The notes under the pieces were generated by a model. It saw nothing but the letters and a program-made list of their open reading frames with translations. It searched no databases and was not told the origin of the DNA. A stretch of 64,000 nt of DNA from Acinetobacter lwoffii (GTDB taxonomy: Bacteria; Pseudomonadota; Gammaproteobacteria; Pseudomonadales; Moraxellaceae): contig NZ_JAMXXK010000001.1 in assembly GCF_024129735.1 (NCBI RefSeq), positions 1 through 64,000 on the forward strand, read 5' to 3'. Each line of letters starts with the position of its first letter. Position 1 is the stretch's first letter. The position numbers and the translations under genes were made by a program. Positions 1 to 8,324 of the stretch are shown in pieces.

Positions 1-170
1 TTGATAAATATCTATATAAATTAAGACATTTAGTTGAAAATGTGTTTGCGAGATTGAAGCATTTCCGAGCGATTGCAACCCGATTTGATAAGCTTGCACG
101 AAATTACCAGTCTATGATTTACATTGCTTGCATATTTATTTGGTGTAAAGCCAAATGAGGACACGCCCTA
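1..170 (+). mobile_element. Right end of an IS5-family insertion sequence
   Basis: The first 158 bases encode the end of a DDE transposase. The bases just after and including its stop (gaggacacgccct, about 157-169) look like the terminal inverted repeat of the element. The other end lies outside the window, so the direct repeat and the repeat pairing cannot be checked. The boundary with host DNA is inferred to be near base 170. Confidence 0.7.
3..158 (+). CDS. IS5-family transposase, C-terminal fragment (cut by the window start)
   Basis: The frame opens at the window edge and ends at TGA 156-158, giving 51 residues. It shows the Y-(2)-R-(3)-E-(6)-K signature of DDE transposases (YKLRHLVENVFARLK), followed by FRAIATRFDKLARNY, which is characteristic of the last catalytic-Glu region of IS5-type enzymes. 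The Glu in LVENVF would be the third acidic active-site residue. The N-terminal part with the two Asp residues is outside the window, so it cannot be said whether the enzyme is intact. The enzyme would cut and rejoin the ends of its own element. Confidence 0.85.
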   Translation, partial: DKYLYKLRHLVENVFARLKHFRAIATRFDKLARNYQSMIYIACIFIWCKAK

Positions 171-327
171 ATATCCCACTTCCTCCTCCACTCATTTGAT
201 CAATGTGAAATCCATCACTCCATATATTTGCATTACCTACAAAATTGAATAAAAATCTCCTAGATGACATAGCAACTTTTGATTTTTGATTATTTAATAA
301 TTTCATTTTATGATTTTTTTTTACCAT
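136..327 (-). pseudogene. Small hypothetical ORF truncated by the insertion sequence
   Basis: A 63-codon frame starts at 327, just downstream of the acnB terminator, and its last nine or so codons run into the insertion-sequence end, so any original C-terminus is missing. The remaining part has a basic start (MVKKNHKMKLLNNQKSK) and a Gly-rich stretch (MSGGGSGILG). There is no clear Shine-Dalgarno sequence and no family I recognise. It may be a gene interrupted by the insertion or simply an open frame. Confidence 0.3.
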
Positions 328-343
328 TCTTAAAATCTCACGT

Positions 344-375
344 AAAAAAGGGCTGATAAATCAGCCCTTTTTTTT
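344..375. terminator. Bidirectional terminator after acnB
   Basis: A perfect 7-bp stem gggctga/tcagccc with a taaa loop, flanked by A6 on one side and T8 on the other. It can end acnB transcription on the minus strand and rightward transcription coming out of the insertion sequence. Confidence 0.9.
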
Positions 376-390
376 CGACTACTTAATCAA

Positions 391-3030
391 TTAAGTTAAT
401 TGAGCAGCAGCAATTTTCTTAGTATCAACATCTTTAGCAGCGTCAGTATATTCGCTCATCTTGTCGAAGCTTAAGTATTGATAGATGTCAGCTGACATGC
501 TGTCAATTTGAGCTGCGTACTGTTGGTATTCTTCTGGAGAAGGTAATTTACCCAATACAGCAGCAACAGAAGCAAGTTCAGCAGAAGCCAAGTAAACATT
601 AGCGCCTTGACCTAAACGGTTCGGGAAGTTACGAGTAGATGTAGAAACACAAGTCGTGTTCGGAGCTACACGTGCTTGGTTACCCATACATAATGAACAA
701 CCTGGCATTTCAGTACGCGCGCCAGCTTTACCATAAATGTTATAGAAACCTTCTTCCATCAACTGATGTTCGTCCATACGCGTAGGTGGAGCAATCCACA
801 AACGAGTTGACAACGCACCACCTGGAACTTTTTCTAACAATTTACCAGTTGCACGGAAGTGACCGATGTTCGTCATACAAGAACCAACGAATACTTCGTC
901 AATTTTCGCGCCTTGAACGTCAGAAAGAAGTTTTGCATCATCTGGATCGTTCGGGCAGCAAAGAATAGGTTCTTTGATGTCTGCAAGATCGATTTCATAC
1001 ACTTTGGTGTATTCAGCATCAGCATCAGCTTTGATCAGGCTTGGGTTAGCCAACCATTTTTCCATGTTCTCAACACGACGAGCCATCGTACGCGCATCGC
1101 CATAACCTTCAGAAATCATCCACTTCAACATGGTGATGTTTGAACGAAGATATTCAGCAACCTTCTCTTCAGAAAGCGTGATAGAACAACCAGCAGCAGA
1201 ACGTTCAGCAGAAGCATCAGAAAGTTCGAATGCTTGCTCAACAGTCAGGTCAGTTTCCATTTCTGTTAAGTCAATCTCAAGGATACGACCAGAGAAGATG
1301 TTTTTCTTACCTTTCTTCTCTACAGTTAGGTCACCTTCCTTAATTGCGTAGTAAGGAATTGCATGTACAAGGTCACGTAGAGTGATACCAGGCTGCATTT
1401 TACCCTTGAACTTCACAAGTACAGATTCAGGCATATCTAGTGGCATAACACCAGTTGCTGCAGCGAACGCTACAAGACCAGAACCCGCCGGGAATGAAAT
1501 ACCGATTGGGAAACGTGTATGCGAGTCACCACCAGTACCAACGGTATCCGGAAGAAGCATACGGTTTAACCAAGAGTGAATAATACCGTCACCTGGACGT
1601 AAAGACACACCACCACGGTTCATGATGAAATCAGGAAGCGAGTGTTGCATTTGAACGTCAACTGGTTTTGGATAAGCAGCTGTATGACAGAAAGATTGCA
1701 TAACAAGGTCAGCAGAGAAACCTAGGCAAGCCAAGTCTTTCAATTCGTCACGAGTCATTGGACCTGTTGTATCTTGCGAACCCACAGTAGTCATCTTAGG
1801 TTCACAGTAAGTACCTGGAAGTACACCTTGACCTTCAGGAAGACCACAAGCGCGACCAACCATCTTCTGAGCTTGAGTGAAACCTTTACCAGTTGCAGCA
1901 GGCTGAACCGGAGTACGGAACATTGTAGATACTGGAAGACCTAAAGCTTCACGAGCCTTAGTCGTCAAACCACGACCTACGATCAGGTTAATACGACCAC
2001 CAGCACGAACTTCGTCAAGAAGTACTGGAGTTTTAAGTTCAGCTTCAGCGATTTGCGCGCCGTCTTTGAACGCAGTTACTTTAGCAGCAGCGTGATCGAT
2101 CTTAAGAACGATTTCATCGCCCATGTTCATGTTAGCAACATCGATCTCGATCGGTAACGCACCAGCATCTTCCATCGTGTTGAAGAAAATTGGAGCGATT
2201 TTAGAACCTAGGCAGTAACCACCGTCTTTCTTGTTCGGGATGTGTGGAATGTCATCACCGAAGAACCAAAGTACAGAGTTAGTTGCAGATTTACGAGATG
2301 AACCTGTACCAACAACGTCACCTACGTAAGCAACCTGGTTGCCTTTCGCGATCAATTCTTTGATTTGGTTAAGTGGACCTACTTCACCAGGAACCTCTGG
2401 ATTGATCCCGTCACGTACGTTTTTCAACATTGCATTTGCGTGCAATGGAATGTCTGGACGGCTCCAAGCGTCTTGTGCAGGTGACAAGTCGTCAGTGTTG
2501 GTTTCGCCAGTTACTTTGAAAACAGTCAGTTTGATTTCTTCAGGAACGTCTTTACGGCTAGTGAACCATTCAGCGTCAGCCCAAGACTGCATAACTGCTT
2601 GAGCATTTGCGTTACCAGCTTTTGCTTTATCAGCAACGTCATGGAATGCATCAAATACAAGAAGCGTTTTTTTCAATGCTTCAGCTGCAAGTTCAGCAAG
2701 CTCAGCATTGTCTAAAAGTTCAACTAAAGGCGCTACGTTGTAACCACCAAGCATAGTACCTAGTAAATAAACAGCACGTTCTTTAGAAACGAGTGGAGAG
2801 GTTGCTTCGCCTTTTGCCAATGCAGCTAAGAACGCAGCTTTTACATATGCAGCTTGGTCAACACCTGCTGGTACACGGTTTTCAAGCAAATCTACCAAGT
2901 ATGCTTCTTCACCAGCTGGCGGGTTTTTTAGTAGTTCAACTAATGCAGCTGTTTGGGCATCGTCAAGTGGCTTCGGTGGGACTCCGAGTGCGGCACGTTC
3001 TTCAACGTGTTGGCGGTAAGCTTCTAGCAC
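391..3030 (-). CDS. acnB: Aconitate hydratase B (bifunctional aconitase / 2-methylisocitrate dehydratase)
   Basis: This 879-residue protein is close to the 865 residues of E. coli AcnB. It has the AcnB-specific domain order: an N-terminal HEAT-like helical domain (about 1-160), the swivel domain moved to the front (about 170-390, with GDVVGTGSSRKSATNS), then the cluster-binding domains. Three Cys residues that would hold the [4Fe-4S] cluster are visible in GSCMTNIGH and in CSLCMGNQARV. The enzyme interconverts citrate and isocitrate in the TCA cycle in the cytoplasm, and members also hydrate 2-methyl-cis-aconitate. The family's iron-free form binds mRNA, which is known for the family but not visible here. 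It is a single-gene unit with its own terminator. Confidence 0.98.
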   Translation of the reverse strand: MLEAYRQHVEERAALGVPPKPLDDAQTAALVELLKNPPAGEEAYLVDLLENRVPAGVDQAAYVKAAFLAALAKGEATSPLVSKERAVYLLGTMLGGYNVAPLVELLDNAELAELAAEALKKTLLVFDAFHDVADKAKAGNANAQAVMQSWADAEWFTSRKDVPEEIKLTVFKVTGETNTDDLSPAQDAWSRPDIPLHANAMLKNVRDGINPEVPGEVGPLNQIKELIAKGNQVAYVGDVVGTGSSRKSATNSVLWFFGDDIPHIPNKKDGGYCLGSKIAPIFFNTMEDAGALPIEIDVANMNMGDEIVLKIDHAAAKVTAFKDGAQIAEAELKTPVLLDEVRAGGRINLIVGRGLTTKAREALGLPVSTMFRTPVQPAATGKGFTQAQKMVGRACGLPEGQGVLPGTYCEPKMTTVGSQDTTGPMTRDELKDLACLGFSADLVMQSFCHTAAYPKPVDVQMQHSLPDFIMNRGGVSLRPGDGIIHSWLNRMLLPDTVGTGGDSHTRFPIGISFPAGSGLVAFAAATGVMPLDMPESVLVKFKGKMQPGITLRDLVHAIPYYAIKEGDLTVEKKGKKNIFSGRILEIDLTEMETDLTVEQAFELSDASAERSAAGCSITLSEEKVAEYLRSNITMLKWMISEGYGDARTMARRVENMEKWLANPSLIKADADAEYTKVYEIDLADIKEPILCCPNDPDDAKLLSDVQGAKIDEVFVGSCMTNIGHFRATGKLLEKVPGGALSTRLWIAPPTRMDEHQLMEEGFYNIYGKAGARTEMPGCSLCMGNQARVAPNTTCVSTSTRNFPNRLGQGANVYLASAELASVAAVLGKLPSPEEYQQYAAQIDSMSADIYQYLSFDKMSEYTDAAKDVDTKKIAAAQLT

Positions 3031-3275
3031 AGTGTTATTCCTCTTTTTTAAAAAATTACTTATGAATTCCTGCTTATTCCAAGCTTCATAAATAATATGG
3101 ACTCCGAAATTTTACTAAATTTCCAGTTAAAAGTTAATGCAACTCAAGTGTTTCTTCGTGATGCTCGTTATTTTATAACTAAATGATGCTCTTAATGATT
3201 ATTCCATAATCAGTTCCAGCTTACACCACACGAAACAAGCCCATGAATAGGCCCTTTTAACTGAATTTAATGCAT
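3031..3275. other. Intergenic region upstream of acnB
   Basis: About 245 bases between acnB and the next terminator. It is A+T-rich and must carry the acnB promoter and leader on the minus strand. I see no other gene or convincing operator. Confidence 0.5.
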
Positions 3276-3300
3276 AAAAAAGGCAACCCTGATGTTGCCT
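3276..3300 (-). terminator. Terminator of the 89-aa gene
   Basis: Stem aggcaac/gttgcct (3281-3287 with 3294-3300) with a U-tract on the minus strand from A3276-3281. It lies just downstream of the gene ending at 3328. Confidence 0.8.
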
Positions 3301-3327
3301 GATTTGACGTTAAAAAGATACTCCACC

Positions 3328-3597
3328 TTAGTGTACAGTGGTCGAGTTTAAATACTGCTGATATGAGTCTCGGCAGCCTTGGAATTTCACCACGCATTCA
3401 TCTTCATAGGTGCTACTGTGATTATTGCTGGCAAAGGAAATATCAACCTGATAAAGCTTTTTATCTTGTTCTAGTATCTTCTTTAAAACGACTTTGTCAC
3501 CGACGCTGAGTACATAGCGACTGCCGCCAATAATGACCACACCCTCTTCATCTTCCAGCAGCAGATCAGAATGATGCAAATATCTTACGACTTCCAT
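3328..3597 (-). CDS. Hypothetical small protein
   Basis: An 89-residue soluble protein with no signal peptide and two Cys residues (DECVVKFQGCR). The central part (EEGVVIIGGSRYVLSVGDKVVLKK) alternates hydrophobic and polar residues, which suggests a small beta-barrel or SH3-like fold; that is an inference. An AGGAG-type ribosome site lies upstream of the ATG (gtgctactcctcgg on the plus strand). It has its own terminator and looks monocistronic. I do not recognise the family. Confidence 0.75.
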   Translation of the reverse strand: MEVVRYLHHSDLLLEDEEGVVIIGGSRYVLSVGDKVVLKKILEQDKKLYQVDISFASNNHSSTYEDECVVKFQGCRDSYQQYLNSTTVH

Positions 3598-3796
3598 ATT
3601 GTGCTACTCCTCGGTTAATTGGAGTTAAATTCATTATTCAATATAAAGATAAGTATTTCTATATTTTAGATTTAGAAATTGTCACAAAGTGTACATTTTA
3701 CTTAGGCTATTTTTATTATTTAGTCTTTTGAAGATGCTTATATTTAAATACGTTTAATGGGAAATATGGGTTGGATAATTTTATCCAAATATAAAA

Positions 3797-3818
3797 AAAC
3801 CGTTCCTTAGAACGGTTT
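3797..3818 (-). terminator. Terminator embedded in the end of the following lipoprotein gene
   Basis: A perfect 9-bp stem aaaccgttc/gaacggttt with the loop at 3806-3809. The loop contains the TAA stop codon of the lipoprotein gene (3807-3809). The U-tract on the minus strand comes from the A-run at 3793-3799. Confidence 0.85.
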
Positions 3819-4166
3819 GTAATCTGGTAATTCGTCATGCGGTGTCGCAATACACTTTGCAGTAAATTCAGCGCGGACTTTTTCACGGGCTGCTTTTACA
3901 TCTGCCTTAATCTCTTCGGCTGGAATCGCATAGACTTCATCAATAATATTCAGGATAAAACCTTTGGTGGTTTCGTCGTCGATCTTGTTGGCATGCTCGA
4001 TTGCTTTTTCTTTCTCAATCGCATTCTGACGATCCAGCATAATGGTACGCGCCGCATTACCGACGCTTCGACAATAACCTTGCCACTGCTCTTCAGGGGT
4101 TAAGGGTTTCTTCTCGGCACAACCGGCCAGCGCCAGCATAAACGATAAAGCCAATAACTTTTTCAT
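3807..4166 (-). CDS. Putative lipoprotein
   Basis: 119 residues with a classic lipoprotein signal: MKK, a hydrophobic core, and lipobox LAGC with Cys16 as the acylation site. The mature part is helical and charged (EKEKAIEHANKIDDETTK) with two more Cys residues (GYCRSV, AKCIATP) that could form a disulfide. It probably sits on the outer membrane facing the periplasm. An AAGGAG-type ribosome site precedes the ATG. Small lipoproteins of this size with such a helical core are common in Acinetobacter, but I cannot give a function. Confidence 0.85.
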   Translation of the reverse strand: MKKLLALSFMLALAGCAEKKPLTPEEQWQGYCRSVGNAARTIMLDRQNAIEKEKAIEHANKIDDETTKGFILNIIDEVYAIPAEEIKADVKAAREKVRAEFTAKCIATPHDELPDYKPF

Positions 4167-4242
4167 GAATTTCTCCTTCCGAGGGGCAATATAAAAGATC
4201 GGGGAAGATTTGTCATTTCAAAATGCGAGTTGTATGGAATTA

Positions 4243-4266
4243 AAAAAGCCCACTAATGGGCTTTTT
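4243..4266. terminator. Terminator of the DUF333/I78-like lipoprotein gene
   Basis: Stem aaaaagccca/tgggcttttt with a ctaa loop, just past the stop at 4279 on the minus strand. Confidence 0.85.
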
Positions 4267-4278
4267 CATTTTGTGTAA

Positions 4279-4713
4279 TTAACCACATGAAGCCTGGATA
4301 ATCTTTTTGCTTGTAGGATCCACCGTTACAGTCACTCGTTCTTCACGATAATCCATCGTCACCGCTTGACCCGGTTCAACCATACGTACAATTTGTGCCT
4401 TGGTTTTCTGCTTGATTTGCGCTTCAGTCAAATTGGACTGACCCACCAATGCCGCTGCCTGATCAGCAATACATTTAGGTTGATTCATGTGCAGTAATTC
4501 CCACTCCTCGACCACCTGACCATTCTTTAAATGGCAATATCCGACCTGACCATTGCTTTCAGTACGAATCTCAAGCTTGCCACCCTGATTGACACAATAA
4601 GCGCTTGCAGGATTCGCTGAACCTGTTTTAGGAGCATCCGTCTCAGATTGCGGCGTAGTGGTACATGCGCTTAGAGCGAGAGCCAGTAAACCGAACAGCA
4701 TTGTTTTTTTCAT
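4279..4713 (-). CDS. Lipoprotein with DUF333 and I78 peptidase-inhibitor-like domains
   Basis: 144 residues. Residues 1-17 form a lipoprotein signal with lipobox LSAC. Residues about 37-72 (ASAYCVNQGGKLEI to VEEWELL) match the DUF333 pattern of small secreted proteins. Residues about 80-144 (CIADQAAALVGQSN, then MVEPGQAVTMDYREERVTV and a final SCG) match the I78 protease-inhibitor fold: a Cys near each end and the conserved PG-x-x-x-T-x-D-Y-R-x-x-R motif. The protein would be anchored in the envelope and may inhibit serine proteases; the domain calls come from motif recognition only. It is divergent from xseA and has its own terminator. Confidence 0.85.
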   Translation of the reverse strand: MKKTMLFGLLALALSACTTTPQSETDAPKTGSANPASAYCVNQGGKLEIRTESNGQVGYCHLKNGQVVEEWELLHMNQPKCIADQAAALVGQSNLTEAQIKQKTKAQIVRMVEPGQAVTMDYREERVTVTVDPTSKKIIQASCG

Positions 4714-5063
4714 GAGAGCCTATTCTTCTTCAATAATTCTTCACCAATTTAGCATATTTCCTTGTCCTTGCCAGACACAAGTCTGTGTACATTTTTAACC
4801 GTGCTTTTTCATTAAAAATTAGAAATAAGACCTTTGTGAATCAAGGACTTCAACACTATAAATTCTCTCAATGAACAAGACAAACAGAAGATAAGAACCT
4901 CTACAAAATACGAAAATGCCGAATGAATCGCCTAGACCAAGTGATTATGCATTTCAATAGCATTGCATTGTCATTACATCATTCAAATATGACTTCACTT
5001 TTAGATTTGTGATCTGTGCTGGATTGATTTAATATTTGATTGAATTTTAAACTTTCTATTGGC
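4714..5063. other. Divergent intergenic region before xseA
   Basis: 350 bases between two divergently transcribed genes, so promoters for both must lie here. It is A+T-rich with no long inverted repeat and no gene I can support. Confidence 0.5.
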
Positions 5064-6335
5064 ATGACAGACGATCCTCAACTCTCCCTCAAGGAATATC
5101 TTGCTACAGTTCAGGAAGTGGTCAAACTCACTTTCGATACACCGGTATGGGTTAAAGCCGAGATTCGTAATCTAAGTATTAAAGCCGGCCATTATTATCT
5201 GGAGCTGGCAGAAAAAGAAGCCGACAGTGATCAGGTCATCGCCAGTTGCCGAGCGACCATCTGGAAATTCAGTGCCCAGAAAATTGTCACGCAGTTTGAA
5301 CGTGAAAGCGGAATTGAGCTGAGTCGTGATTTGAAAGTGCTGATTAAAGTTAAAGCTAATTTCGATCCACAGTATGGTTTTTCTTTAAATATCGTTGAAA
5401 TGGATTCAGGCTATACTCTGGGAGATATTGCCCGGCGTTATCAGCAGATTGTTGAGCGGTTGACGACTGAAGGACTGATTCAGCGCAATAGAAACTTGCC
5501 CAGCCCTTTTGACCTGAACCGGATTCTGGTGATTGCTCCCGAAAATGCAGCAGGCCTGGGAGATTTTAAAAAAGATGCCGATGCACTGCAGCGTGCGCAG
5601 GTGTGTGAGTTTATCTATCACAGTGCGACTTTTCAGGGAAATACCGCCCCGCAAAGTATTATGTACAGTCTGGCACAAGCGCTCAAACAATGGGCACAGA
5701 CTTATAATAACGCACCGGATCTGATTGTGATTATACGAGGTGGTGGCGCAGTCAATGATCTGGCTTATTTGAATGATTATGATCTGGCTGCCCTGCTCTG
5801 TAAACGTTCGGTACCGGTCTGGGTCGGCATCGGGCATGAAAAAGACCGTACTATTCTGGATGAGATTGCGCATCGCTCCTTTGATACTCCGAGTAAAGCC
5901 ATTGCCGGAATCCGCAATCATATCTTTGAACTGACCCAGGATATTCTGAATTATCTACAGCGCATTCAGCGTTTATCCCAGCAACAGATTCAAGCTTATC
6001 AAAATCAGAATGATCAATTTTTGAAACTGATTCAAAGTCTGGCCAACAACCAGATTATGGATGCGCTGCAACGTCTGCAACAGATCAAGGCCAATACTAC
6101 CAGTCTGGCCCAGCAGCATACCCAGCTGATTAATCAGCAGCTTGATGCCCTGATGCGGGAAACGCTACTACAAAATCCTAAACATGTTTTATCCAAGGGT
6201 TATGCCATCGTGCGCCAGCAAGAACATGTGGTTGCCTCTATTCAACAGATTCAGTCCAGCGATCTGGTTGAAGTCGAATTACATGACGGCATTTTTTCAG
6301 CACAACTTATACAGGTACTTCCTCATGAATCATGA
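5064..6335 (+). CDS. xseA: Exodeoxyribonuclease VII large subunit
   Basis: I take the ATG at 5064 (MTDDPQLSLKEYL), giving 423 residues; an upstream in-frame TTG at 5040 would add eight unlikely residues. The N-terminal OB-fold (about 7-100, WVKAEIRNLSIKAGHYYLEL) binds DNA. The catalytic core (about 120-310) has the family's GGGAVNDLAYLNDYDLA and GIGHEKDRTILDEIAHRS motifs. The rest is a long coiled coil rich in Gln and Leu that, in the family, binds several XseB chains. The enzyme degrades single-stranded DNA to oligonucleotides from both ends in repair. E. coli XseA is 456 residues. The gene overlaps xseB by 11 bases. Confidence 0.96.
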   Translation: MTDDPQLSLKEYLATVQEVVKLTFDTPVWVKAEIRNLSIKAGHYYLELAEKEADSDQVIASCRATIWKFSAQKIVTQFERESGIELSRDLKVLIKVKANFDPQYGFSLNIVEMDSGYTLGDIARRYQQIVERLTTEGLIQRNRNLPSPFDLNRILVIAPENAAGLGDFKKDADALQRAQVCEFIYHSATFQGNTAPQSIMYSLAQALKQWAQTYNNAPDLIVIIRGGGAVNDLAYLNDYDLAALLCKRSVPVWVGIGHEKDRTILDEIAHRSFDTPSKAIAGIRNHIFELTQDILNYLQRIQRLSQQQIQAYQNQNDQFLKLIQSLANNQIMDALQRLQQIKANTTSLAQQHTQLINQQLDALMRETLLQNPKHVLSKGYAIVRQQEHVVASIQQIQSSDLVEVELHDGIFSAQLIQVLPHES

Positions 6336-6519
6336 TACTTTGAGCTTCCAACAAGGCTATGACATCTTGAAAAAGAATGCGGAATTGCTCGAATCTCAGC
6401 AAGAACCGGATATTGATAACTTGATGAAAATCGTGGAAGAATCCATGACCGCCTATAAAGCTTGCAAGGCACGGGTTGAAGCGGTTCAAACTGCGTTAAA
6501 TGATACTTTTAAAGATTAA
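6325..6519 (+). CDS. xseB: Exodeoxyribonuclease VII small subunit
   Basis: 64 residues, almost all helical, with the family pattern LSFQQGYDILKKNAELLES, then DIDNLMKIVEESMTAYKACK. The ATG at 6325 lies inside the 3' end of xseA, so translation is likely coupled. XseB wraps around the XseA coiled coil as several copies per large subunit; this stoichiometry is family knowledge. A terminator follows at 6574. Confidence 0.95.
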   Translation: MNHDTLSFQQGYDILKKNAELLESQQEPDIDNLMKIVEESMTAYKACKARVEAVQTALNDTFKD

Positions 6520-6573
6520 TTGGATGTCATTTCAAATATTAGCTTAGACTATTCTGCTAGATTGAGTTGACAT

Positions 6574-6603
6574 AAAAGCTCTCATTCATGGGGGCTTTTT
6601 TAT
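6574..6603 (+). terminator. Terminator of xseAB
   Basis: Ten-pair stem aaaagctctc/gggggctttt that includes G-U pairs, loop attcat, followed by a T-run. Confidence 0.8.
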
Positions 6604-6717
6604 TAAGTGAAAAAAATCATTTCAATGACTATTTAAATTTTCTAGATGGGGATTTTGATCAATCCGCTCAATTCTAAATGGGAAATATTGTATTTTCATT
6701 CTCATCCACCAGACGAT

Positions 6718-6746
6718 AAAAAGCCCAATATTGAATTGGGCTTTTT
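6718..6746. terminator. Terminator of the acidic 66-aa gene
   Basis: Stem gcccaat/attgggc flanked by A5 and T5, two bases beyond the stop codon at 6748. It can act in both directions. Confidence 0.85.
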
Positions 6747-6747
6747 A

Positions 6748-6948
6748 TTACTCTTCAATTTCTATAGGATCACCATCTTCAGGGCGAATATGACGCGTCC
6801 CATCATCCGCAGGATCAACACTAGAACCATCTTTGGTAATAGCATTGTACATTTCATCCTCTTTCTTATCATCGATAAATTCTTCATCTTCGAAATCTTG
6901 AGGCTCACTATCGTCGTCAAAGTTCAAAGGCTTTTCTTCATTTATCAT
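6748..6948 (-). CDS. Small very acidic hypothetical protein
   Basis: 66 residues, strongly acidic, with runs such as DDDSEPQDFEDEEFIDDKKE and a C-terminus PEDGDPIEIEE. It has no hydrophobic segment, so it is probably cytoplasmic and possibly disordered. It has its own terminator and AT-rich upstream DNA. No known family recognised; the acidic composition is the only functional hint. Confidence 0.65.
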   Translation of the reverse strand: MINEEKPLNFDDDSEPQDFEDEEFIDDKKEDEMYNAITKDGSSVDPADDGTRHIRPEDGDPIEIEE

Positions 6949-7080
6949 GGCGATCCATCACTTATTTAACCAATAAAATATCATGCTCAAATATTTGAAA
7001 GATTCATTCAAGAGTCAACGATGATCATTTGTGTAACTGAATAAACACAATAGTCATTGGAACATTACTTTTCTATCGAC

Positions 7081-7108
7081 AAAAAAATGCCTCCTTAGGG
7101 AAGGAGGC
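7081..7108 (-). terminator. Strong minus-strand terminator
   Basis: Perfect 8-bp stem gcctcctt/aaggaggc, loop aggg, with a U7 tract on the minus strand. No protein gene ends just upstream of it, so it probably ends a non-coding or very short transcript from the 7.2-7.3 kb region. Confidence 0.75.
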
Positions 7109-7200
7109 TGAAATTGGAAAGAAACTACAGCGATAGAATCTATTCATGCATTATATATAAACTTATAATTTATACATTAGCATAATATTACATTAATTTT

Positions 7201-7254
7201 TCAATTAAAAAGCCCACTTACTTTTTCAAATAAGCGGGCTAGTGCTGTAGTCAT
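7201..7254 (-). CDS. Candidate 17-residue amphipathic peptide
   Basis: ATG 7254 to TGA 7201 encodes MTTALARLFEKVSGLFN. Hydrophobic residues at 5, 8, 9, 12, 15 and 16 fall on one face of a helix and polar residues on the other, as in membrane-active microproteins. The start codon lies inside the right arm of a 17-bp hairpin that would mask it, and the terminator stem at 7211-7240 overlaps the coding part. No clear Shine-Dalgarno sequence is visible. Expression is not proven; the ORF could equally be an accident of a non-coding RNA. Confidence 0.35.
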   Translation of the reverse strand: MTTALARLFEKVSGLFN

Positions 7255-7316
7255 TTTCTTCGTCTTATTTGCGTCTTCTTGTTTTTCGCAAAATGACTAT
7301 AGCACTGTGAATTTAT
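7207..7316 (-). ncRNA. Candidate small RNA with a long hairpin and intrinsic terminator
   Basis: On the minus strand a -10-like TATACT (7323-7328) is followed by a hairpin whose 17-base arms (7290-7306 and 7241-7257) differ at one position, enclosing a 32-nt loop. A 10-bp terminator stem with one mismatch and a U-run (7207-7240) comes next. The inferred transcript is about 110 nt. The -35 element is poor. The unit could encode the 17-aa peptide under hairpin control or act purely as RNA. Confidence 0.45.
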
Positions 7317-7579
7317 CAATAAAGTATAGAGAGTATTAATAAACTGTTTTCTTACATTTGCTTTAAGTTACTTTTCGTTCAATAAGCTATACATATTAAA
7401 AAAGCCCATCTTTCGATAGGTCTTCCCCTTTTCACTTTTGCGCTGATTCAGGTATGTTGTCAAAGTGAGTAACGACTAGAGAATAAGCAAGCTATTGATA
7501 AAAATATATAAATAGACCATTAGTATAAAAAAAACTATGCTTGTTAAATTGATTGACGATTTTAACCTTCAACGACACC

Positions 7580-7867
7580 TTATAGCTGACTTAATTTGCT
7601 AGACATATAAGTTAAAAATAACGTCTTATCCTGAAAATCAGGCATTTCAAACACCCAAAAAATGTAATTTTTAGATCTCAATTTAAGTTTTACATTCACG
7701 GCCTTTACTTGAATTATTACATCCTCATGCTGCATTTCTGCGAATAATTCTAAAATCAGCGCAAAGAATCTCAGTTTGTTGACTGTGTTGTATTTTGTTG
7801 GTTTATATATTCTCAAGGCTTCAGAATATATAAGCTCGCACCATTCATTTCCATCTTCATCATCCAT
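7580..7867 (-). CDS. Hypothetical protein
   Basis: 95 residues, soluble, with a helical middle (NKLRFFALILELFAEMQ) and a beta-rich C-terminal part ending FQDKTLFLTYMSSKLSQL. The C-terminal style resembles the neighbouring 89-aa protein at 8325-8594 (NKENFLNWIDTQINH), but the similarity is too weak to call them related. No signal peptide. The gene is A+T-rich and lies in a run of orphan small genes. Function unknown. Confidence 0.55.
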   Translation of the reverse strand: MDDEDGNEWCELIYSEALRIYKPTKYNTVNKLRFFALILELFAEMQHEDVIIQVKAVNVKLKLRSKNYIFWVFEMPDFQDKTLFLTYMSSKLSQL

Positions 7868-7976
7868 TAGCTCTCATTTAATTATTTAAAATAGATCACG
7901 AGGTAGGTTTATAACATGGTGGCTATAATTAAACTGCTTTTAATCTGAATATTAAAATTATAAATTTTTAGAAAAT

Positions 7977-8006
7977 AAAAAAGCCCATCATCCGATGAGC
8001 CTTTTT
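7977..8006 (-). terminator. Terminator of the 46-aa gene
   Basis: Imperfect stem aaaaagcccatc/gatgagccttttt around an atcc loop, 20 bases past the stop codon at 8027 on the minus strand. Confidence 0.7.
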
Positions 8007-8026
8007 GGAAAATATATCGTGAAGAA

Positions 8027-8167
8027 CTAAGCTGCAAATTCTTGCAGTACAAATCGTTTTACACTTTCATCAAAGTCAGGTTTTGAAAGAGCAAGCTTGC
8101 CATTTTTCATAGTTTTATAACAATAACTCGCTGCTACTCCCATACCAACCAAAGTCAACAACTTCAT
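8027..8167 (-). CDS. Small hypothetical protein with an N-terminal membrane segment
   Basis: 46 residues: MKLLTLVGMGVAASYCYKTM, then a polar helical tail KPDFDESVKRFVLQEFAA. A strong ribosome site (AGAGGTGAGC directly before the ATG on the minus strand) and a terminator after the stop make this a convincing short gene. The N-terminus is a short hydrophobic stretch that could be a membrane anchor or signal. I do not recognise a family. Confidence 0.7.
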   Translation of the reverse strand: MKLLTLVGMGVAASYCYKTMKNGKLALSKPDFDESVKRFVLQEFAA

Positions 8168-8324
8168 TGCTCACCTCTTTACTGGGAAGATTTGAATACA
8201 AAGTTATCATTCAAATTTGTAGTTTTCCAACTCAGTTTCGATTGTTTTCTGTACTACATGTTAATGAATGTATGAATAATAAATGAAAACCTGCCGTATG
8301 CTGAGTTTGCTTAAAGTCTTTCAA

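Noticed and set aside
5040..5063. Upstream TTG start for xseA adding eight residues
   Set aside because: The ATG at 5064 gives the usual family N-terminus, and the extra residues have no ribosome site.
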